A DNA stretch of 64,000 bases, taken from Diphasiastrum complanatum (lineage: Eukaryota > Streptophyta > Lycopodiopsida > Lycopodiales > Lycopodiaceae). The position numbers and the translations under genes were made by a program. The notes beneath the pieces were generated by a model. It saw only the letters and a program-made list of their open reading frames with translations. It was not told where the DNA came from and did not search any database. Of the stretch, positions 1-9,330 are shown in pieces (position 1 is the first letter of the stretch; the number at the start of each line of letters is the position of its first letter). The DNA lies in the NCBI GenBank assembly GCA_029204225.1, contig CM055094.1, forward strand, positions 22,378,657 through 22,442,656, read 5' to 3'.

Positions 1-664
1 TTGAGTTTGCTTAAAATAGGGAAAAACAACATTTTATAGGTTCTAGTCTGTTTATGCTTATGTACAATTTTCAACCTAGATCTTGATTAATGTGGAGACG
101 AAATTTGTTAAGGTCCAGAAGGTTGTTGATTTCATGCATGATATGCAAGCAATGTTGCAATTGGCATGTGATAGTATTCGTAGTGCTCAGAACAGAGCTA
201 CACACTATGTCGATCTTAAGAGATCACCCAGAGCTTTTAATGATGATGACTGGATATATCTTAGAATTCTAAATATTTCTAGGATGGTGGACACTGGAAA
301 GCATTGCCAATTGTCTACCAGATATTGTGGACCGTTTCGAATTTTAAAGATAATTTGTTCTTTAGCTTACAAACATGATCTTTAAGATAAATCTTCTTCT
401 CATCTAGTGTTTCCTATCAATCGGTTGAAACTAAATTTACATGAAGGTGATACAGTTGGATCTGATGAGGACCTTACCGTTTTGGAGGACTTATTGCTTA
501 GTGTACCTTTGGAACAAAAAAAAACACTTAAAATTAGACATAAACGATTGAGAAATTGTTCTATCTCCTACTGCTTGATCCGTTGGAAAGGACGCATTGA
601 GGATGGTGATTCATTAGAAAGAGTTGAGAGCATAAAGAAGAACTTCCCTAATTTGCACTTTTGA
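1..664 (+). pseudogene. Ty3/Gypsy integrase C-terminus and chromodomain-like tail, broken (unit 1)
   Basis: This is the end of a Ty3/Gypsy pol polyprotein, the part that follows the integrase core and guides insertion into chromatin. The frame from 83 shows the typical plant Gypsy block with AQNRATHYVDLKRSPR, then DDWIYLRI and STRYCGPFRILK. One TAA at 383-385 interrupts it, and the same frame continues through FPINRLKLNLHEGD to a chromodomain-like end with LIRWKGR. The usual second tryptophan of the chromodomain is Leu here (GDSLERVE). Upstream of about position 80 the frame shifts and stops occur. The rest of the integrase lies outside the window, but it is visible in the copies at 34535-35586 and 51884-52929. 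The element is dead. Confidence 0.85.
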
Positions 665-1387
665 GGATATAAGTAGTCCAAGGGGGGAAGAATGCTATGT
701 CCATGTCCAGTATAAGGGATTCAGAATAATTCTTGACGTGGATATTTGGTACTTTAATGTACGAATTAGTTACGCCTCGCCATTCCAAACTAGGACAAAA
801 ATGTAGTAAATAACCTTGTGAGGGCCCATTATGACATGTTGAGCTAGTGTATGGTGTGTGACTATTTTTTATATATGTAAAGGAGATTAAAAACATTTGG
901 TTGAGAATTGGCATCCTATAAGGAATATCTAGGCTATTGGGGCTTATATATACCTGTAGGAACTCGCCCATCTACCTCACCTATTTTCTTAGTTCCAGTT
1001 GCCAAGATCATCTCCTCTAGTTGGTTGGGTGGTTTGTCTGCACAATCATCCTCTTGGTGCATGCAACAAAATCTAGAAAATATTCACTTAATGATCATTA
1101 CAAGAAAAGTCAATGTGAGACTTTAGATGAGGTAGTAGTGATCACAAGGAGCATCCAATTAAACATTATTGAAGTGGATGATTCAGTTTGCTCACTCGGG
1201 AGTACATAAGTTAAGAGAGTGATTAGCCCAAAACTTAGCCATGACTGATGTGTCGAGTGTGAGAGCTTTTTTGAAAAAGCCAATATATTGAACCAAATGC
1301 TGGAACAAACTTATCGTATGCTTCAACACATTACAATGTGTTGCTTTAGACTAGTGATATAAGTTGGAACTTGAGTCCATACATACA
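665..1387 (+). other. Possible Gypsy polypurine tract and 3' LTR remnant
   Basis: A purine run (680-690, AAGGGGGGAAG) lies just after the end of the Gypsy reading frame. This is where a polypurine tract is expected, so the following sequence may be a decayed 3' LTR. No matching 5' LTR is in the window and no clear end was found. Short open frames here are not gene-like. The same stretch follows the Gypsy remnants at 35587 and 52930. Confidence 0.4.
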
Positions 1388-2205
1388 ATGGATAGCCTCA
1401 AAAGACAATATTTGGCTGAGTTCAAGGCTGCCAAAACCCTAGATTATTTAGTCTATTCTATGACATCACTACAAAAAGGTTCAATGGAATCTTTAAAATA
1501 GTATGCTCAAAAGAGCTAAGGACCTCAAATGCCCATTTTTCCCTACCAAGAAATCTTTTGAAGATTAAATTTTATTTTATTTCTTGAGAGCTTTAAAGTA
1601 CAATTTGTAGCTTGGTGTAAGGCCTACTACCTCGAATGAAGCTATTACTGAAGCATTAAATGTTGAATCCAATTTTAGAGCACTCGGGTTCAATTGGATG
1701 GTTAGGAATGTGCAGTGGGCCAAGAGCCTACAACAAGAAGGCAAAGAACGTACATGGGGCCTTCAAGGGTACAAACGTCTCCACTAAAGCATTTGCGTTA
1801 TTCTCACAGACAAGGGAAGTGAAGTTGTTATGAATCTATGGCTTTTCACAAGGAGAAGAAAATGAAGTTAAAGACATGCTAAAAAACTTCATATATATGA
1901 TTGTGGATAATATAAAGTCTTTGAAATTGGATGTAAATATTCTTGAAAGACATTTAAATTTGATTGGAGAAAGAAAATAAGAGAAGCAATCAAATTTGGC
2001 ATGAGATTTTGCAATGGGGACACATGCCAAAGGACTATTTTTATAGCAAGTAGACATTTTGTGGAAACATGGGTCATATAAAAGACAAATGTTGGAGCAA
2101 ATATGGAAGGCCTCCTCTTAGAAAATTAGAAACTAATCTCAAGAGTGGTAAAGAACCAATTGCAAATGATCTACATAATGAAGCAATTGAAGCTATAAAG
2201 TAGTA
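1388..2205 (+). pseudogene. Retrotransposon gag remnant with damaged CCHC zinc knuckle (unit 1)
   Basis: A gag-like frame begins MDSLKRQYLAEFKAAKTLDY and decays through many stops and frameshifts. Near its end (2051-2096) one frame reads FCGNMGHIKDKCW. This keeps the last Cys, His and Cys of a CX2CX4HX4C nucleic-acid-binding knuckle, but a TAG stands where the first Cys belongs. The order is unusual because the gag follows rather than precedes the Gypsy pol end, so it is probably a separate element. Copies lie at 36319-37135 and 53662-54480. The family assignment beyond LTR retrotransposon is uncertain. Confidence 0.5.
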
Positions 2206-3060
2206 AACTTTTTAAAAGTGATTCTCTATGGTGCTGCACAAAAATGTCTAGTAGTGTACCAAAGGACAAGAGGAAGTAAAGAAGAATGATGGTATTGCTA
2301 CACCCAAATAAAATTTGAAGTGACCAGATGCAGTTGTATCCAGACCAACAATAAGCACTGAAGACAACCAAAGACAATTTAACAAAAGGAGTAAGAAGAT
2401 AGAAGAGAAGCAGCCACAAAATGATGGAGATGCAACTTTGAATAGTAGAATATCGAATTTGCATGCAATTCACAACAAAATAAACCAAACAATAATAATA
2501 ATGACCATAAGTTAAGAGAGTGCATGAATATAGCCCTAAAATCAGACCTACTCTAAAGCCAATTGACTAGTGAGTTTGGAGGAAGCAAGAGACCTATGAC
2601 TTGGTGTCTTAGCTGCAAGACATATAAGTGTTAGAATCTCCAAGCAAGAGCCCAATGAGTTGATGTCTTAGCTGCGGGACATATAAGTACTATGGAAGGG
2701 GCATTTTGCTCGAAAAGGATTTCCAGGATTTTTAAGGCGAGGCCCAGAGGGGTCGATCCTAAATTTTTTTGAAAAGCCGAACGGGGTAGAGTGGCCTCTG
2801 CCCGATGCCTTCCACAATACGTAATGAATAGTTAACTCTTTTTTGCATGTACATTTTGGAAGTTAATGAGCAGTAGTTTGACTTTTTTTTGACCAATTTG
2901 ACGCCACCAAATGGCAGCCTGCGGCTTGCGCATGATGCGTAGGGTGGAAAATGAACAAATGTATTTAAAAAAAATAGATTCCTATTCTGTTTTTTAATTT
3001 GTTCAAAAAGTGAGCAAAATAGGCACAAAGTATCCATTATGTGAATATAAATCTGTTGTT
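2206..3060. other. Non-genic stretch with a short imperfect direct repeat
   Basis: No gene is supported here. Two copies of a segment ending GACATATAAGT occur at about 2608-2630 and 2667-2690. The rest is AT-rich, non-coding decay product of the neighbouring elements. The stretch is repeated in units 2 and 3. Confidence 0.4.
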
Positions 3061-3145
3061 GTTGCTACAAGAAGCACCATGGGTACAAAATGCAAATGTT
3101 TTGTTTATGTTTAATTAGGAAGGGAATTCAATGTTTAAGAATCAT
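3061..3145. repeat. 85-bp direct repeat, left copy, flanking a displaced promoter-like module (unit 1)
   Basis: This segment, starting GTTGCTACAAGAAGCACC, recurs at 3345-3429 with several mismatches and in the same orientation. The pair brackets a module of about 200 bp. Equivalent pairs are 37990-38074 / 38305-38389 and 55333-55417 / 55648-55732. Confidence 0.75.
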
Positions 3146-3344
3146 CTTAACATCTTATTTTAGGTTGGTTTGTTATAGTTAAAGCCTGCAGGTTTTCTTT
3201 TGCATGGTTATAAAACAAACAAATGCGGGGCCGCGTTGCAAGAAAAAGGTTGGAGCATTGAAATAGGAAAAGATCACTCATTCCATTCAACAACAAAAAA
3301 GATCAAGAATCAATCAATCAAATCACTCACTGAGTGAGTGTGTA
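3146..3344 (+). promoter_or_regulatory. Displaced copy of the ISG12-like upstream module (unit 1)
   Basis: From about 3172 the sequence matches the DNA directly upstream of the plus-strand ISG12-like gene at 27968-28170. Shared pieces are the AAGCCTGCAGG start, the GGAGCATTGAAATA block, the TTCAACAAC run and the CAATCAATCAAATCAC run. Here it points at the 3' side of an inverted gene, so it cannot serve as its normal promoter. A short inverted copy of part of it lies at 5426-5484, on the true 5' side. Centre 3323-3339 is a 17-nt near-palindrome with a single central base. Promoter function is inferred only from position. Confidence 0.5.
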
Positions 3345-3429
3345 GTTGCTACAACAAGCACCAAGGATACAAAATGAAAATATTTTGTTTATGTTTAATT
3401 AGGAAGAGAATTCGCTGTTTAAAAATCAT
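3345..3429. repeat. 85-bp direct repeat, right copy (unit 1)
   Basis: Partner of 3061-3145, with the same order of bases and scattered substitutions, ending AAAAATCAT. Confidence 0.75.
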
Positions 3430-3971
3430 TGTTGACACATAACCTCACAATAATAACAGAGCTCGTCATAGTAAGGCAAATATGGTTTCTATTACACCAC
3501 AAGTGTTGACGTAATTAAAGTGCCTATGTTGTACAGCACATGATCGGACAACAAGGATTATAACATCAGTGAATGTTTACATCTGTAGAAACAAGTCAAA
3601 AAAACGTAAGCTATCAGAAATAGCAGGCAAAGCAGCTAGCAAGTAAAATAGGAGAGAAACATAAAAAAATCACGTAATGGAGCAATGCGAGATACTCTCT
3701 TGACAAGAAAAAGGCTAGATATATTTCAAGTCTTATGGCCTTTTAGGATGCGTAGTTTTCTTGTAGCTAGAAAAGAGAACTGCAACTGGATACACAAAGA
3801 AGTTAAGAAAAAATCAGAAAGCTACAATATAGTCACAAAGGAATGGTTATAAGGCGTTGGCAGCTTTTTAATAGCAAGCATTAGTGTGATTAATGTAATA
3901 AGCTTTCGGACGTATGTCATAGGTACATCATGCTCAGCAATTGGGTTTCTATTTCTAGCCACGTTCATTTT

Positions 3972-4178
3972 TTAAGCTTGACTTGTTGCTTTTTCCAATC
4001 TTTGGAAGAGCAAACGATGGATGTACAACAGATTTGTTGTAGTTATCCTCCGCTGAACTTGCTCATCAAAATCCTTGGTGAAAGCAAGAATATTACATAT
4101 TGCCTTCTCCAAAAATTTGTTACTATAGCATAACGTACTTTTCACACTTATTTTGCTAGCAGTTACAAAACCCATCAA
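3972..4178 (-). other. Unrecognised open frame downstream of the ISG12-like gene (unit 1)
   Basis: A 68-residue frame on the same strand as the ISG12-like gene and 3' of it contains FDEQVQRRITTTNLLYIHR and ends KATSQA. A similar frame with mostly conservative changes follows the plus-strand gene (about 29697-29848) and occurs in the other minus blocks (38932-39177, 56207-56407). I do not recognise a family. It could be a decayed exon or a chance frame within a recently duplicated segment. The opposite strand is also open here. Confidence 0.25.
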
Positions 4179-4402
4179 AGTTCTTTTGTGCTTTCGTAAA
4201 TGTCTTATTGTCCACAGAAAAGAAGTATCTAAAATTTGAAAACCTAACTTTGGTTATAACGTGAAAAAATTAAATTGTCCAAGAGATTTTGACTATGTCA
4301 TTGAACTAGATGGTCAAAATGTCACATATATTCTATACTCGCCGTGTATTACATGTTTATAGATGAGACCCTACTTATTCCGGTTTGCATGATCGCCTAA
4401 TC

Positions 4403-4594
4403 TCATAACAACCGCCTCATCCGGAAACTTATGACAAGGTCGTCATCAATACTCTTGGCGTTAAGAATGGTCCAAAAAAATTCGCCAGTTAGAAGCAGAC
4501 TTAGCAGAGGACTCAATGTCACCACATGACGGGATAAACTCATAACTTGAATCGAATAGTGAAAATCCATATGCCCATATATATTCCAATACAC
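4403..4594 (-). other. Unrecognised open frame 3' of the ISG12-like gene (unit 1)
   Basis: A 63-residue frame ends TILNAKSIDDDLVISF then RMRRLL. The same C-terminal end is present in all five gene blocks (also 29206-29391, 39363-39554, 46935-47120, 56632-56823). The upstream half is out of frame between plus and minus blocks, so only the last 35 or so residues are conserved. No family is recognised. It may be part of the 3' transcribed region of the ISG12-like gene rather than a protein. Confidence 0.25.
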
Positions 4595-4909
4595 GGATTG
4601 TCTACTTGACTATTATATGTATGACTAACGTGAAGCAAATAACAAATCAACAGTTGTAGTGTAAACTTTATAATTACCAGGTGCTAAACAAACGGCCATA
4701 GGAAGAGTAAAGTCGAATAATCTATTTAAACAGAGTATCTCTCAAGCCAAACGCTCTTCACCAGAAGCACGAATTTACATCAAAACTGGAGAGCTACTCC
4801 CCATACATATGGAACATAGACTTGAAGTTTGATCATGTGATTTCAAATCGAAGAGCTTCAGGTAAAGCAACCGAAATACAGCACCACTTCGGTTCCAAAA
4901 AGAGTCTGC

Positions 4910-5281
4910 TTAGGTGCAGATTTTACTAATCATATCAGTTTCACATAATTTTTGCCCAGCAAAATAAAGTGCGCCGCCTAGTACTCCCGCGCCTGGCAGC
5001 CCGCCACCGATCAAAGAAGTTGTTCGTAATACACCGGCTGCTTGCTTCATGGCCAGAGACTGGATGGAGGCAAACACAGATCCCGCTGGGACAACACCTC
5101 CCCTGGCTGATGCAATGGAAGACATCCATGCTGCAGCATAGGATCCTTCAGCAGGACCGACGGAAGTGAATCCACTGTAACTTAGAGCAGCAGCGGCCAC
5201 TTTGGCTCTGCCGAGCAATGCCGCACCGCAACAAAAAGGTCCAACCAGGACGCCGTTCATTGAGCCTTGTAGCCAATCCAT
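4910..5281 (-). CDS. ISG12 / IFI6-IFI27-like small hydrophobic protein (copy 1)
   Basis: The intact 123-residue frame is rich in Gly, Ala and Ser and belongs to the interferon-alpha-inducible ISG12 (Ifi-6-16) family. The family hallmark is at residues 34-84: SYSGFTSVGPAEGSYAAAW, then MSSIASARGG, PAGSVFASIQSLA and QAAGV. Hydrophobic segments cover about residues 11-23, 28-44, 63-78 and 89-109, so it is expected to be membrane-inserted. Animal members sit in mitochondrial, ER or nuclear envelope membranes and influence apoptosis and innate immunity; no plant role is known to me. The start is the first ATG, shared by all five copies, after GCAGCTGCG. Copy-specific residues are Pro15, Arg25 and Val63. 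The flanks are retrotransposon remnants. Shared upstream sequence with the plus-strand genes is short, and expression is uncertain. Confidence 0.85.
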   Translation of the reverse strand: MDWLQGSMNGVLVGPFCCGAALLGRAKVAAAALSYSGFTSVGPAEGSYAAAWMSSIASARGGVVPAGSVFASIQSLAMKQAAGVLRTTSLIGGGLPGAGVLGGALYFAGQKLCETDMISKICT

Positions 5282-5425
5282 CGCAGCTGCTTGCTATGCT
5301 CTCCCTGCAGAAATAAACCAGCACTAGCGCAAAACAAATGCAACTGAGTGAGTATACAAAAAAGAAACCAGCCAACCCGCTCCTAGACGTATCCTGCTCC
5401 GAGGCCCTTGAGAAGTTTTTTTGTT

Positions 5426-5484
5426 GTTGAATTCCTGTATTTCAATGCTCCACCTTTTTCATCTTGCAGCGTGGCCCCGCATTT
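5426..5484 (-). repeat. Inverted partial copy of the upstream module (unit 1)
   Basis: The reverse complement of this segment matches 3222-3280 (GGGGCC, GCAAGA, GGAGCATTGAAATA blocks). It sits about 145-200 bp upstream of the minus-strand ISG12-like start, in the position it holds in the plus-strand genes. With 3222-3280 it forms an inverted pair about 2.2 kb apart that surrounds the gene. The unit 2 and 3 counterparts are 40386-40444 and 57655-57714. Confidence 0.7.
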
Positions 5485-5569
5485 CAGTGTGAGGTTTCCC
5501 TCAAAAGGATTTCTCTCAAAAAACCCATATGTGAAATAGTTCTTTGGCCTCTATTGAGTGACAATCCAC

Positions 5570-5744
5570 CTTCAATCCTAGATCTAAGCACTTGCAAAGC
5601 ATCAAGCGAAGAAGTGGATTCTTTACATGTCACGCAGAGATTCGTTCCCATGAGAGCGATAGCATAATTCATATTCATACACATGCTTGTGATTCAACAT
5701 CTAACACTACGACCGTCTAACCCTAAACCACAAGATCAAGCTTA

Positions 5745-5837
<93 letters not shown>

Positions 5838-6233
5838 AAACTAAAAACAAGATTCAATCCCAACAATTAGCAAATCCAAATAACATAAAGATCATAATAA
5901 AATGTGAGAGATGAAGCAAGAAAGAAGAGCAAGGACATCCAATTGCAAATTGGTAGAGTTTCAACCTTCTTGATTGAACATCATAAATGAATTACACATC
6001 ATCCCTATTTATAGTGAATTATAGGACCCTTGGCCTCAAAGCCTATTGGCCAATTCCTACCTCCCTCATTATTTTTATTTGAATATGAATTTGAGGAAAA
6101 ACTCACTTTTATTCACTAATTTGACTATTAGACCCTATGACATTTCATTCCAACAAATTGGCCTAGAGTCCTTTTATTAGCATCTAATTAATTCAATAAC
6201 TATGTGTCCATGACACCTATGATGTCACCAACA
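5570..6233 (-). mobile_element. LTR-6 copy with TATA box and CT/GA tract (unit 1)
   Basis: Read on the minus strand this starts TGTTGGTGACATC at 6233. A TATA box TATAAATA follows (6006-6013), then a leader with a long GA tract and a region ending near the Copia/ISG12 junction. The same sequence in plus orientation is at 26562-27290, where a purine tract precedes TGTTGGAGGG. The first 40 or so bases differ between the two, so the 5' end is approximate. A terminus pair was not proven. Confidence 0.6.
5748..5834. repeat. (CT)n microsatellite, about 43 units (unit 1)
   Basis: Uninterrupted CT dinucleotides lie inside LTR-6. The same site holds about 76 units in unit 2, and about 65 CT plus 15 CA units in unit 3. 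The arginine/glutamate and serine/leucine frames across it are artefacts. Confidence 0.97.
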
Positions 6234-6494
6234 AGGAAAGAAGAGAGCCAACCTCATGAATGGCCTGGATGAGATATCCATCGTTGGTTTGGGACTAAGG
6301 TGTTCTAGTATCAACGAAAGTTTGATGACACTATGAGCAACCTTATGAGAGGGGTTGGACCTAGAGCCAGAAACTACTCCTATCACAGCAAGGGCCACCT
6401 CAGACACACGCACCTTGTGCACTACTCCATTATAGGTGATATAAATTTTTTCTTTGGCCTCATTCCATGAACCAAAGACCATTCCAATAAACAA
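6225..6494 (-). CDS. Unrecognised 89-residue conserved frame (unit 1)
   Basis: The frame contains YITYNGVVHKVRVSE and ends LALFFPCW. It is also open at 58522-58791 and, with its first part replaced by a junction, at 41193-41438. It lies between Copia-1's LTR and LTR-6, and its stop codon overlaps the start of LTR-6. I recognise no domain. It may be a fragment of a retroelement protein or a short piece of host coding DNA. Conservation could simply reflect recent duplication. Confidence 0.3.
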   Translation of the reverse strand: MFIGMVFGSWNEAKEKIYITYNGVVHKVRVSEVALAVIGVVSGSRSNPSHKVAHSVIKLSLILEHLSPKPTMDISSRPFMRLALFFPCW

Positions 6495-6550
6495 TATACT
6501 GATTTTATTTAATTTTTATTAATCAAAGAGTGCATATTGTTTCCACACAG

Positions 6551-6800
6551 TTAAGAAAACAGTTTAAAGGGCCCGACCGGATCAATCACCACAGCACAAC
6601 GTCAAGTGCAATAAGACAAGACAACAGAATTGCTTTTCACAAACTGTATATTCAAACTGATAAGCAAGTACAAAGATAAAGTTGCTTAAAAGCACTCAAA
6701 GAGCTCGTAAAAGAAAGACGGCCCGATGATTCTAGAACTGAGCACATGTGGTGCCGTCGAAATAAGAAAGCACTGTATAAGTCGATCCTTGCTATTTTAA
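6551..6800 (-). mobile_element. Copia-1 LTR (3' LTR, minus orientation, unit 1)
   Basis: This is a 250-bp segment with ends TTAAGAAA and CTATTTTAA on the plus strand, matching 58847-59097. The ends are short inverted repeats of the type TTAAAA/TTTTAA rather than the usual TG/CA. The left end is inferred by analogy with Copia-2. The right end is fixed by the adjoining polypyrimidine tract in the more complete copy. Confidence 0.6.
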
Positions 6801-7473
6801 CTCTTGCCATGAAGCCCTGCAGTTGGACCATGTAAACTTCTTCCTCTAAGTCATCATTCAAAAATGCGGACTTCACATCCATTTGATGGATCTTCCACCC
6901 AAAATGAGATGCTAAGGCAATGATAAGACGTAGCGTAGTCCATTTAGCCACTAGAGCAAATGATTTTTCATAGTCAATTCCTTTATTTTGCTCATAGCCC
7001 TTCACTACTAGGCGTGCCTTATGCTTTGCTATCGTGCCATCCGCATGAAACTTTGTTCTAAACACGCATTTGTTGTCAATGGGTTTTTTTCCAAGTGGTG
7101 GATCAACCAACTCCCATGTATCATGCCTATGGATGGATTCCATATCCTCTTCCATTGCCCTTTGCCACTCTTTGTGATCCTCGGCTTCATCAAAGGTTGA
7201 TGGCTCTCGACACTTCAAAATGTCACTCATTAGGGCATAGTTCACATGATAACAATCAGGAGACTTCCTTTTCCGCATTGATCTTCTCACTTCTCCTTGT
7301 GTGCTAGATCCTGATTGATTTATCTTTGTGTCCTTCATGATCTTTTCATACCATTTTGGTATCTTAGATTCAAGTGATACACTGCGTGGAGAGTATGTGT
7401 CCCAAGGAGTGTCCAAGTAATGTCTCTTACTTCCAACCGATTTTTCCTTTAATGCTCCTATTGGCAAGTACAT
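6652..7473 (-). pseudogene. Copia-1 reverse transcriptase fragment running into its LTR (unit 1)
   Basis: The frame begins MYLPIGALKEK, continues into the reverse transcriptase N-terminus (WQRAMEEDMESIHRHDTWEL, CVFRTKFHADGTIAKHKARL, HQMDVKSAFLNDDLEEEVY) and stops being RT after QLQGFMA. The remaining 60 or so residues are translated LTR. About 1.2 kb holding the catalytic YVDD part of RT and all of RNase H is missing relative to 59098-60308. The deletion joins a CTCT next to the LTR to TGCCATGAAG. A single in-frame TGA separates this frame from the integrase frame upstream. Non-functional. Confidence 0.9.
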
Positions 7474-7518
7474 TCTCCGAGGCTCGTGGATAGGTGGTGT
7501 CTTCTCATACTCACCCTC

Positions 7519-8937
7519 TCAACTCTCGTCTTCACGTGCATCATCCTGTGGAGCGTCTTCTTCATCTTCTTCTTCCAAAATTGTGGGAACTCTTTTGATG
7601 CCTTCATCACTTTTATGGTCTTCATCTTCATACCTATGCATCTCATCAAAGATCACATCTTTGCTTATGTGAATCTTGTTTATTACAGGATCAAAGCACC
7701 TATATGCCTTCGTCCTCTCATCATAACCGACAAAGATACACTTGCTTGCTTTAGCTTCAAGTTTCTTTCGCTCCTCCTTTGGCACATGTACATAGGCCCT
7801 ACATCCACTGACATGAAATTTGTCGATTTTGGGCTTTATTCCTGTAAATGCTTCTTCGGGAGTCACATTTGAAACCGCAACTGTAAGGCTCATGTTTTGC
7901 AAGAACGTTGTTGCACTCCACGCTTCCGACCAAAGTGAATCGGTCAAGCTTATTTGCTTTATCATGGAGCGTGCACGCTCCATAATAGTCCTGTTTTTCC
8001 TTTCGGCTACACCATTACTATGTAGCGTGTGCGATTGTGTGAATTGTCTTTTGATGTCGTGTTCCTTGTAAAAGTCCTCAAAATCATCAGATTTGTATTC
8101 ACCCCCTCTATCAGATCTTAGCACTTTGATGCATGCATCCAGTTGCTTCTCTACTAAAGTCTTAAACTTCTTGAAACGAGCAAAAGCGTCATATTTCTTC
8201 TTCAAGAAATAAATCCATGTCCTCCTAGAATCATCTATGAAAGTCATAAAATAAGATGCTTTCCCCAACGACATAGTCTTCATTGGGCCACACAGGTCAC
8301 TGTGAATAAGTTCCAGCGGTTTCTTAGCTCTTGCAGCTCCACCTTTCTTGAATGTCTCCCTGTGATGCTTTCCCATGACCCATCCTTTACATATTGTGTG
8401 ATGATCATCCTGCAATGCTGGTAATCCTATTACCATCTTCAGCTTCGCCATCAATCTTAAGCTCCCATAGTTCAAGTGACCAAGTCTTTTGTGCCACAAC
8501 TCAGATTGAGATGTTGTTGAGATAGCTAGACCATATTCTCCTGGTTTTGGAGCATCCAATTTATAAAGGCCATAGTTACTATCTCTATAACCTTTCGCCA
8601 CCACTCTATGGTTGTGGTTCATATCCTTCATAAGGCATCCATCCTTGACAAATTCAACCTTAATATGTCGATTTGCCATTACTCCAACAGAAAGCAAACT
8701 CTTTTTGAGTCCAGGAACATAAAGCACATTAGGGATATTCTTGATTTTACCATCAGCAAACTGTACAGGTACATTGCCAACACCCTCTATTTGGCATTCC
8801 TCCCCATTGGCTTGAGTGACCTTGTCCCCATCATAGATTGGTGAGAATTTCTCAAACCAATCGCGTTTCCCAGTCATATGCCTTGTGGCGCCTGAATCTG
8901 TGAACCATTTGGCACCATCATCAACCTGGGATGCCAA
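7519..8937 (-). pseudogene. Copia-1 protease and integrase (unit 1)
   Basis: The 472-residue frame has, in order, the aspartic protease site (WFTDSGATRHM, residues 11-21), a GAG-pre-integrase segment (LWHKRLGHLNYGSLRLM) and the integrase core. The acidic triad is visible: Asp in LIHSDLCGPM, Asp in the RSDRGGEY region, and Glu in NGVAERKNR. The zinc-binding CXXC of the integrase N-terminus is damaged (CKGWV; the unit 3 copy has CEGCV). The C-terminal linker is acidic. It ends at a TGA that is in frame with the RT fragment and is shared with unit 3, so the defect predates the duplication. Confidence 0.92.
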
Positions 8938-9175
8938 TGCCGATGAGAAGACATTGTCTCATCATCTTCCCCATCATCTTTGGCAATGTTGCCTTGTTGT
9001 TTCACCTTTTCTGTCTTTATGTCCGCTTTCTTCTTGTAACACTCGCGTGCCCAATGACCCGGTTTGTGGCAATAGTAACATTTGTCTTTTTTCTTCTTTT
9101 TCGCCTTAGATGACAACTCTCCCTCGTCATCATCATCCATGGAGTTCTGAGGAATCCTTTTCTCTGGATCGAATC
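8874..9175 (-). pseudogene. Copia-1 gag C-terminus with CCHC knuckle, truncated (unit 1)
   Basis: The frame contains a lysine-rich stretch followed by an intact zinc knuckle CYYCHKPGHWARECYKKK (CX2CX4HX4C), the RNA-binding part of gag. It overlaps the protease frame in another register, and the frameshift lies near 8940-8950. The same frameshift is in the unit 3 copy. Upstream of about 9175 homology to the unit 3 gag ends abruptly and unrelated sequence begins, so the gag N-terminus, leader and 5' LTR are missing. Confidence 0.85.
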
Positions 9176-9225
9176 CTCAAACTCTATTCTCAAAGAAAAA
9201 TCAGAAGTTTAGATCCAAGAGATCT

Positions 9226-9275
9226 ACTGATAGGACCCACTTACAGTCACACAGTGATTCTAACTTTAATTCTAA
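9226..9275 (-). mobile_element. Truncated Copia-2 LTR (50 bp)
   Basis: This segment matches the right-hand 50 bp of the Copia-2 LTRs at 11611-11881 and 14215-14485, beginning CTGATAGGACCC and ending AATTCTAA. It is followed by the pyrimidine-rich polypurine-tract complement CTCTCTCCCTT. The rest of this LTR is missing at the junction with Copia-1. Confidence 0.75.
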
Positions 9276-9330
9276 CTCTCTCCCTTAAAGTAGTGTCACT
9301 TTTTATACAATCATATACATAGCTTTAAAG

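Noticed and set aside
4910-5281. ISG12-like genes as animal contamination
   Set aside because: All five copies are embedded in plant Copia and Gypsy sequence with duplicated flanks on both sides. A single contaminating fragment could not give this arrangement.
3222-5484. ISG12-like gene as cargo of a DNA transposon with terminal inverted repeats
   Set aside because: The inverted pair is explained by one copy of the gene's own upstream module at each side. The plus-strand genes have it only on the 5' side, so it is not a transposon terminus.
7486-7872. Hydrophobic plus-strand frames across the Copia-1 integrase (also 60803-61369)
   Set aside because: They are shadows of the minus-strand acidic linker and integrase and contain no membrane-protein family features.
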